Assembly (NCBI GenBank): GCA_021795355.1
Contig: JAJYPL010000001.1
Coordinates: forward strand, 1-64,000
DNA: 64,000 nt
Direction of reading: 5' to 3'
DNA from: a bacterium
Lineage (GTDB): Bacteria > SZUA-79 > Acidulodesulfobacterales > Acidulodesulfobacteraceae
Shown here: positions 57,824 to 64,000 of the stretch, piece after piece
Layout: each line of letters begins with the position of its first letter
Position numbering within the stretch: the first letter of the stretch is position 1
Notes under the pieces: model-generated
Database searches by the model: none
Seen by the model: the letters and a program-made list of their open reading frames with translations, nothing else
What the model was told of the DNA's origin: nothing
Made by a program: the position numbers and the translations under genes

Positions 57824-59470
57824 ATGGAACTTTATTTTTCCGACGGTTTAAAAAAAATAGACGAAGAAAGCTATTCGGTTTTCGGATATTCCGAAAATAT
57901 TTTAATGGAAAATGCCGGAGGCGGATGCTGCAGGGAATTTTTGAATCTGTACGATAAAAACTTTCTAAAAAAAGCATCTATCGCCGTAATTTGCGGCAAA
58001 GGCAATAACGGAGGAGACGGTTTCGTATTTTCCAGGTATCTTTTTAATTTAGGCTTTAACGTTAATATTGCCGTTCTTGCTGAAAAAGCGTCTTATAAGG
58101 GAGTTGCCGGAATAAATTTAGATATTTTGGCAAAACTTGGGGCGGTTATTACTGAGATAACGTCGGAAGATAAAATTTCTGACTTAGAAATTATATTAGA
58201 AAAGGCGGACATTGTCGTCGATGCCATATTCGGCGTAGGTTTAAACAGAGAATTAACCGGATTTTTTAAAAAGGTTATAGAGGTTATTAACGTAAAAAGT
58301 TATTCCGGCGGAAATACCGAATGTTTAAAAAATTTTGAAAGCGGATACGATATTGTATGCATCGACGTTCCGAGCGGTTTGAACGCCGATACCGGCGAAA
58401 TTATGAACGCCGCAATTACGGAAAATATTAAAAAAATTTTTACGTTCGGAGGCTTAAAGACAGGTTTTTATTTAAACTACGGCGAAAAGATGCTTGTTAG
58501 CGAAAAAACCGTATTAATCGACATAAATCAGCCGCGGCAATTATTAAAAAAATACGGGTCGGGCATAGAAATAATTACGGAAAAAGAGATTTCACGCTGT
58601 TTTAAAGAAAGAAAAAAAACTGCAACAAAATTCGATTACGGCCATCTTCTAGTAGTAGCGGGAAGCTCCGGCAAAACCGGAGCGGCTTTTATGTCTTCTC
58701 TTGCCGGTTTTAAAAGCGGCGCAGGTTTAGTTACTGCGGCGGTACCGGAGAAACTGAACGATATTATGGAAGCAAAAACGGACGAAGTTATGACCTATCC
58801 GGTATATGACGACGGCAGAGGTTTTTTTATCGAAAAAGGCGCCGAAATTATTAAAAACGATTTGCTTAAAGGAAAAAATGCGGCGGTTATAGGTCCCGGC
58901 ATAGGACTTAAAGAAGAAACTAAGGCTTTTTTGCGCAAGCTTTTGTCCGGAATAAATATTCCGGCGGTTTTAGATGCAGACGCCTTAAACATTTTGTCGG
59001 AAGATACCGATATATTAAAACAAACGGCAAAAAAAACCGATTTAATCTTGACGCCCCATTTTAAAGAAATGGAGCGGCTTTCCGGCATAGACCGCCGTAT
59101 TATAGAAAAAGATCCTATAACCATAGGAAAAAAATTCGTTAAAGAATTTGGAGTATATTTGGTGTTGAAAAGTTCAAGCATGTTTATATTCGACAAAAAC
59201 GGAGAACATGTTTCTATACAGTGCGGACACAGTTCATTGCTTACAAGCGGCGGAAGCGGAGACGTCCTCAGCGGTTTAATAGGAGGTTTTATATCGGGAG
59301 GCATGGGTTTATATATGAGCATGAAATGCGCCGCTTTTATTTTAGTTTATTCGGCAAAACATTTAGAAAAAAAATATGGATATTTCGGCGCCGGCGCGGT
59401 AAAAATTGCCGAAAACGTACCTTTTTCGCTTAATTTAATGCTGTCCGAAGCAAAAGAACAAAACAGATGA
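57824..59470 (+). CDS. nnr: Bifunctional NAD(P)H-hydrate epimerase/ADP-dependent dehydratase
   Basis: 'MENAGGGCCREFL', 'VICGKGNNGGDGFVFSRYL'; C-term 'LLVVAGSSGKTGAAFMSSLAGFKSGAGLVT', 'LTPHFKEMERL', 'TSGGSGDVLSGLIGGFI'. Confidence 0.95.
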   Translation: MELYFSDGLKKIDEESYSVFGYSENILMENAGGGCCREFLNLYDKNFLKKASIAVICGKGNNGGDGFVFSRYLFNLGFNVNIAVLAEKASYKGVAGINLDILAKLGAVITEITSEDKISDLEIILEKADIVVDAIFGVGLNRELTGFFKKVIEVINVKSYSGGNTECLKNFESGYDIVCIDVPSGLNADTGEIMNAAITENIKKIFTFGGLKTGFYLNYGEKMLVSEKTVLIDINQPRQLLKKYGSGIEIITEKEISRCFKERKKTATKFDYGHLLVVAGSSGKTGAAFMSSLAGFKSGAGLVTAAVPEKLNDIMEAKTDEVMTYPVYDDGRGFFIEKGAEIIKNDLLKGKNAAVIGPGIGLKEETKAFLRKLLSGINIPAVLDADALNILSEDTDILKQTAKKTDLILTPHFKEMERLSGIDRRIIEKDPITIGKKFVKEFGVYLVLKSSSMFIFDKNGEHVSIQCGHSSLLTSGGSGDVLSGLIGGFISGGMGLYMSMKCAAFILVYSAKHLEKKYGYFGAGAVKIAENVPFSLNLMLSEAKEQNR

Positions 59471-59522
59471 CTTATAAATATTAAAAATAATAAAATAAAA
59501 AACGATAAAAAAGGAGTTATCA

Positions 59523-59996
59523 ATGATTACTGCCGGCGATATTATGACAAAAGACGTCATAGTTTTAAACGAAGAAGACGATATCAAGAAAGCGTCCGAT
59601 ATTTTTCTTAAATATAAAATAAACGCGATTCCGGTAGTAAATTCCGATAAAAAATTATGCGGAATAGTATCGGAAACCGATTTGGTATATCAGGAATCCA
59701 ATCTTCATATTCCTACGCTTTTTACGATTTTCGACAGCATATTTTATCTCGGATCTTCGAAGCATTTTAAAGAAGACGTAAATAAAATAACGGCGACTAA
59801 GATTAAAGATATTATGAACAAAGACGTTTTTTACGCTAAAGAAACTGAAGATATTTACGATCTTGCAACGGTAATGGCGGATAAAAAATTTTATTCCATT
59901 CCTATCGTAAACGGCGATAAAGAAATTATCGGCGTAGTTTCCAGATATGATATAATTAAAGCTATGTCGCAGTCAAACGCAAAAACCGGCAAATAA
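59523..59996 (+). CDS. CBS-domain pair protein
   Basis: 'AGDIMTKDVIVLNEEDDIKKASDIFLKYKINAIPVVN...LCGIVSETDL' and 'IKDIMNKDVFYAKE..IIGVVSRYDII'. Confidence 0.92.
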   Translation: MITAGDIMTKDVIVLNEEDDIKKASDIFLKYKINAIPVVNSDKKLCGIVSETDLVYQESNLHIPTLFTIFDSIFYLGSSKHFKEDVNKITATKIKDIMNKDVFYAKETEDIYDLATVMADKKFYSIPIVNGDKEIIGVVSRYDIIKAMSQSNAKTGK

Positions 59997-60011
59997 AAAC
60001 AATAAACTAAA

Positions 60012-60473
60012 ATGCGGAATATTCAATCTTTCGAGTCTGATTCGCCCGAAGATACGGAAATGATTGCGGCCGAATTTGCAAAAAAATTAAAACCCTTCGA
60101 TTTTATTGCTTTAAACGGGCGACTCGGAGCGGGAAAAACTAAATTTACATCCGGAATCGTCGGATTTTTATGCGGAAATACAGACGATACAGCCTTAAGT
60201 CCGACATATTCGATTATGAATAAATATTCGTGCGGCGGCGTCGTAATAAACCATTTTGATTTTTACAGGATTAAAAGCGTTTACGATCTCGAAAGCTGCG
60301 GTTTTTTCGATTCTTTAGACGGTAAAAATTTGACTATAGCGGAATGGACCGATACCGTTAAAATTGATTATAAAAAATATGCTGCCGGAAATTATTATTC
60401 GGTTATTATTAAAATAAAAGACGGCGAAAAAAATAAAGAAAAACGATATATAGAAATAGAAAAAATTTTATAA
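60012..60473 (+). CDS. tsaE: tRNA threonylcarbamoyladenosine biosynthesis ATPase TsaE
   Basis: 'LNGRLGAGKTKFTSGIVGFLC', 'SPTYSIMNKYSCGGVVINHFDFYRI', 'LTIAEWTD'. Confidence 0.93.
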   Translation: MRNIQSFESDSPEDTEMIAAEFAKKLKPFDFIALNGRLGAGKTKFTSGIVGFLCGNTDDTALSPTYSIMNKYSCGGVVINHFDFYRIKSVYDLESCGFFDSLDGKNLTIAEWTDTVKIDYKKYAAGNYYSVIIKIKDGEKNKEKRYIEIEKIL

Positions 60474-60551
60474 ATAAAATATAATTTATTAAATTTGCAC
60501 TTTAAATTTGTGACGAGGACGTATTTAAATAAAGAGAACGGAGGTGTGCTT

Positions 60552-61973
60552 TTGGAAAAATTCGACGTTTGTATAATAGGAGGCGGTCCGGCCGGCTACG
60601 TGAGCGCATTGAAATGCGCTATTAACGGTTTGTCGGCGGCAATAATAGAAAAAGAACGGTTCGGAGGAACATGTTTAAACAGAGGCTGTATTCCGACGAA
60701 GGTTCTTTATTCAAAAGCAAAATTTTTAAAAAAATTAAAAAGTCCCGAAAGAGGATTTACCGTTAACGGGTTTAATTTTAATTACGAAGAAATCATAAAA
60801 TATAAAGACGAAGTCGTTTTGACATTGACAAGCGGAGTAGAAAAATTATTAAAAGCCAGAAAGGTGAATATTTTTTACGGCTCAGGGAAAATTAAAGGGA
60901 AAAACGGCGAGAAAGGATTTTCTATAGGCGTAGAAGGCAAGGACGGTTTAAAAGCGGAAATCTCGGCCGACAACGTTATAGCTGCTACAGGTTCGTCGCC
61001 TTTTATGATACCCGCTTTCAATATAGACCATAAAAATATTATAACTTCCGACGAAGCTCTTTCTTTAAACGAAATACCTAAGTCTTTGATTATCATAGGA
61101 GCAGGAGTTATAGGGTGCGAATTTGCGAATATTTTTTCGGAATTCGGCTGTTCCGTTAAAATGATAGAACTTTTGCCTTCTATTTTATCCACCGAAGACA
61201 AAGAAATTTCAAGATTTATAGATAAAAATTTTAAATCCAGAAATATAGAAGTTAAAACGGGCGCGGAAGTTAAAAGCATTAAAGCCGGCGGCGGCAGTGC
61301 GGAAGTAGAACTGGCAGCCGGAGAAAAATTTTCCGCCGAAAAAGTCCTTGTTTCCATAGGCAGAAGATTAAATACTTCGGGTTTGGGACTTGAAGAAATA
61401 GGCGTCGCAATGGACAAAAGAGGGAAAATAGAAACAGATATACATAACCAAACTAATATAAAAGGAATTTATGCCTGCGGCGATATAACCGACGGACCTA
61501 TGCTTGCCCATAAAGCGTCATACGACGGAATAATAGCCGCCGATAATATTGCGGGAATAATTAAAGAAAAAGATTACGCCGTACTTCCGTGGTCGGTTTA
61601 TACCAATCCTTCAATAGGAACGGTCGGGCTGAGGGAAGGCGATGCAGGACTTTCGGAAATAAAATATTCCGTAGGACGTTTTTCATATGCGGCAAGCGGT
61701 ATGGCGCTGGCAATGGAAGAGCCTGAAGGATTCTTAAAAGTCGTTGTCGAGCCGGAAACCAAAAAAGTACTCGGCGCCACAGGAATAGGAGCAGATATTC
61801 CCGAACTTATCGCCGAAATTGCTTCCTATATGCATTTCGGAGGAACGGTTTTAGATATAGAGTCAACGATTCATTCCCATCCTACGCTGTCCGAAATAGT
61901 GCCTGAGGCGGCTTTAGATTCAATAGGGGAAGCTATACATAAATTTAATCCGAGGACGGCAAAAAAAGCTTAG
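60552..61973 (+). CDS. lpdA: Dihydrolipoamide dehydrogenase
   Basis: 'CIIGGGPAGYVSALKCAINGLSAAIIEKERFGGTCLNRGCIPTKVL' redox motif, 'HSHPTLSEIVPEA'. SD 'ggagg' supports a TTG start near 60552 rather than 60495. Confidence 0.93.
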   Translation: MEKFDVCIIGGGPAGYVSALKCAINGLSAAIIEKERFGGTCLNRGCIPTKVLYSKAKFLKKLKSPERGFTVNGFNFNYEEIIKYKDEVVLTLTSGVEKLLKARKVNIFYGSGKIKGKNGEKGFSIGVEGKDGLKAEISADNVIAATGSSPFMIPAFNIDHKNIITSDEALSLNEIPKSLIIIGAGVIGCEFANIFSEFGCSVKMIELLPSILSTEDKEISRFIDKNFKSRNIEVKTGAEVKSIKAGGGSAEVELAAGEKFSAEKVLVSIGRRLNTSGLGLEEIGVAMDKRGKIETDIHNQTNIKGIYACGDITDGPMLAHKASYDGIIAADNIAGIIKEKDYAVLPWSVYTNPSIGTVGLREGDAGLSEIKYSVGRFSYAASGMALAMEEPEGFLKVVVEPETKKVLGATGIGADIPELIAEIASYMHFGGTVLDIESTIHSHPTLSEIVPEAALDSIGEAIHKFNPRTAKKA

Positions 61974-62027
61974 GAGAAAGGCTGCAGAATTAAGAAAATA
62001 ATATAAAATAAAAGGAAAACATAATTC

Positions 62028-63254
62028 ATGGCACTTATAGTTCAAAAATTCGGCGGAACTTCGATGGGAAGCATTGAAAGAATAAAGCAGGTCGCCGGAC
62101 GTGTAATAAAGGAAAAAAATGAAGGCAGCGACGTAGTCGTAGTCGTCAGCGCTATGAGCGGCGAAACTAACAGGCTTTTAGACCTTGCCGTTAAAATGGG
62201 CGGAAAGCAGGACGATATGGAAACCGACCTTATAATATCAAGCGGCGAACAGATAAGTTCCGGACTTTTATCCCTTGCTTTGAAAAACGAAGGTTACGAC
62301 GCAGTTCCGATGCTCGGGCATCAGGTAAGAATAACTACCGATGAATCTTACGGAAAAGCAAGAATATCTTCAATAGATTCCGAAAATATACGAAGGATGC
62401 TAAAAAGCGGAAAGATAGTGGTAATAGCCGGTTTTCAAGGAATAGATTCCAACGGATTTATAACGACGCTGGGAAGGGGAGGGTCGGATACTACCGCCGT
62501 TGCGGTAGCCGCCGCAGTTAAAGCCGACAGATGCGATATATATACCGACGTGGACGGAGTTTATACCGCCGATCCTAATATAGTTCCCGATGCAAGGCGG
62601 CTGGACGTCGTTTATTTCGACGAAATGATTGAAATGTCGAGCCTCGGCGCGAAAGTTCTCCAGATAAGGTCGGTGGAATTTGCCATGAAATACGGAGTTA
62701 ATCTTTTTGTCAAATCCACTTTCGTCGATGGAAAAGGCACTCAAATAAAATTTATAGGAGAAGAAGAAAGTATGGAAGAATTGCAGGTTTCAAGCGTCGC
62801 ATGCGATAAAGACGAAGCTAAAATTTCTATAAGGGGAATTCCTGACAAGCCGGGCATAGCCGCAAGGATATTTTCTAAAATTTCGGCAGCCAATATAGTG
62901 GTAGATATGATTATTCAGAATATATCTATCGAAGGACACACCGATTTAACATTTACGGTATCAAAAAAAGATTTAAAAAAAGCTCTCGAAATTACCGAAG
63001 AACTTGCTAAAGAACTTGATGCAAAAGAAGTTTTAAGCGACGATAAGATTGCAAAAGTTTCGGTAATAGGCGTCGGCATGAGAAATCATTACGGAACGGC
63101 TTCCACCATGTTCGACGTTCTTGCCAAGGAAAATATAAACATTATGATGATTTCAACGTCCGAAATTAAAATATCATGCGTCATAGACGCAAAATATGCA
63201 GAACTTGCAGCGAGAATACTTCACGACGCATTTAATCTGGGCAGACAGAATTAA
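62028..63254 (+). CDS. lysC: Aspartate kinase
   Basis: 'IVQKFGGTSMGSIERIKQVA', 'TTLGRGGSDTTAVAVAAAV', 'DVDGVYTADPNIV', C-terminal ACT domains. Confidence 0.97.
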   Translation: MALIVQKFGGTSMGSIERIKQVAGRVIKEKNEGSDVVVVVSAMSGETNRLLDLAVKMGGKQDDMETDLIISSGEQISSGLLSLALKNEGYDAVPMLGHQVRITTDESYGKARISSIDSENIRRMLKSGKIVVIAGFQGIDSNGFITTLGRGGSDTTAVAVAAAVKADRCDIYTDVDGVYTADPNIVPDARRLDVVYFDEMIEMSSLGAKVLQIRSVEFAMKYGVNLFVKSTFVDGKGTQIKFIGEEESMEELQVSSVACDKDEAKISIRGIPDKPGIAARIFSKISAANIVVDMIIQNISIEGHTDLTFTVSKKDLKKALEITEELAKELDAKEVLSDDKIAKVSVIGVGMRNHYGTASTMFDVLAKENINIMMISTSEIKISCVIDAKYAELAARILHDAFNLGRQN

Positions 63255-63275
63255 CGATATAATAATTTTATAAAT

Positions 63276-64000
63276 ATGGATAATGTTTTAGAACAAAAAA
63301 AAATAGAGATTTACGACACTACTTTGAGGGACGGCACTCAGGGAGAAGGTTTTTCTTTATCTATAGACGATAAATTAATGATAGCCGACATTCTCGACGA
63401 ACTTGGTATAGATTTTATCGAAGGAGGGTTTCCGGCTTCAAATCCTAAAGATAAAAAATTTTTTGAATCGGCTTCTAAAAAGAAATTAAAGCACTCTAAA
63501 TTAACCGCTTTCGGAAGTACAAGAAAAAAAAACGTCAGGGCAAAGGATGACGCCGGATTAATAGTTCTGGGCGAAACCGGCGTTAATTATGCCGCTATCT
63601 TCGGCAAATCTTGGGATCTGCACGTGGACAGCATTTTAAAAATATCTTTAGAAGAAAATTTAGATATAATATCAGATTCGGTAGAATTTTTAAAATCATG
63701 CGGAAAAAAAGTTTTTTTCGATGCGGAACATTTTTTCGACGGATTCAAAAATAATGAAGATTATGCGGTTAAAACCCTGAACGCCGCAATTTCTGCAGGG
63801 GCCGACAAAGCGGTTTTATGCGACACTAACGGCGGCTGTCTGCCGGACGATATAAGCAAAATCATAAATAAGCTTAAGGTTAAATATAAAATAGATATCG
63901 GCAGACTCGGCATACATACCCATAACGATACGGATTGCGCCGTAGCAAATTCTATAGCCGCAGTTTTGGAAGGAATAAAACACGTTCAGGGAACTATAAA
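63276..64000 (+). CDS. cimA: Citramalate synthase / 2-isopropylmalate synthase family, 3'-truncated by window edge
   Basis: Read directly (not in ORF track): 'MDNVLEQKKIEIYDTTLRDGTQGEGFSLSIDDKLMIADILDELGIDFIEGGFPASNPKD', ending with the 'HTHNDTDCAVANS' motif. Confidence 0.88.
   Translation, partial: MDNVLEQKKIEIYDTTLRDGTQGEGFSLSIDDKLMIADILDELGIDFIEGGFPASNPKDKKFFESASKKKLKHSKLTAFGSTRKKNVRAKDDAGLIVLGETGVNYAAIFGKSWDLHVDSILKISLEENLDIISDSVEFLKSCGKKVFFDAEHFFDGFKNNEDYAVKTLNAAISAGADKAVLCDTNGGCLPDDISKIINKLKVKYKIDIGRLGIHTHNDTDCAVANSIAAVLEGIKHVQGTI

Overview
AT-rich bacterial chromosomal window of a Gram-negative, probably deltaproteobacterial-type lineage (the lineage is inferred from gene content and order). 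It is densely coding, almost entirely on the + strand. Main blocks: (i) 1-10.4 kb, a polysaccharide locus (GT2/GT4/GT9 glycosyltransferases, a WbaP-type initiating sugar transferase, an O-antigen ligase/polymerase-like protein) interrupted by a minus-strand MntA/HepT-type toxin-antitoxin pair; (ii) 10.6-23.4 kb, DEAD-box helicase, aroB, Xer-type recombinase, a globin-domain HD-GYP protein, an orphan PhoB-like regulator, a TamB-like protein and an Omp85 protein with about seven POTRA repeats; (iii) 23.4-30.9 kb, anaerobic cobalamin cluster cbiD-ET-L-F-G-H, with low-complexity insertions in several proteins; (iv) 30.9-38 kb, UXS-like epimerase, tRNA-Asn with a nearby duplicated 3' end, HicAB, an MCP, a tautomerase overlapping aroD, a PilC/GspF protein; (v) RND efflux MFP and pump; (vi) 42-48.5 kb, the most notable locus: two tandem lipoate-binding GcvH-like (LbpA-type) proteins, two radical SAM proteins and a lipoate-protein ligase with a C-terminal Cys-rich DUF116-like domain. 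This matches the sHdr-associated lipoate assembly pathway (LipS1/LipS2 + sLpl(AB)). It is followed by an OsmC protein, a 12-G homopolymer and an unlisted 52-aa ORF with a strong Shine-Dalgarno; (vii) 48.8-64 kb, conserved housekeeping block tilS-ftsH-folP-cdaA-cdaR-glmM-pdxJ-acpS-nnr-CBS-tsaE-lpd-lysC-cimA(partial). Several families of short intergenic inverted repeats are dispersed through the window. No rRNA, CRISPR array or intact transposase was seen.
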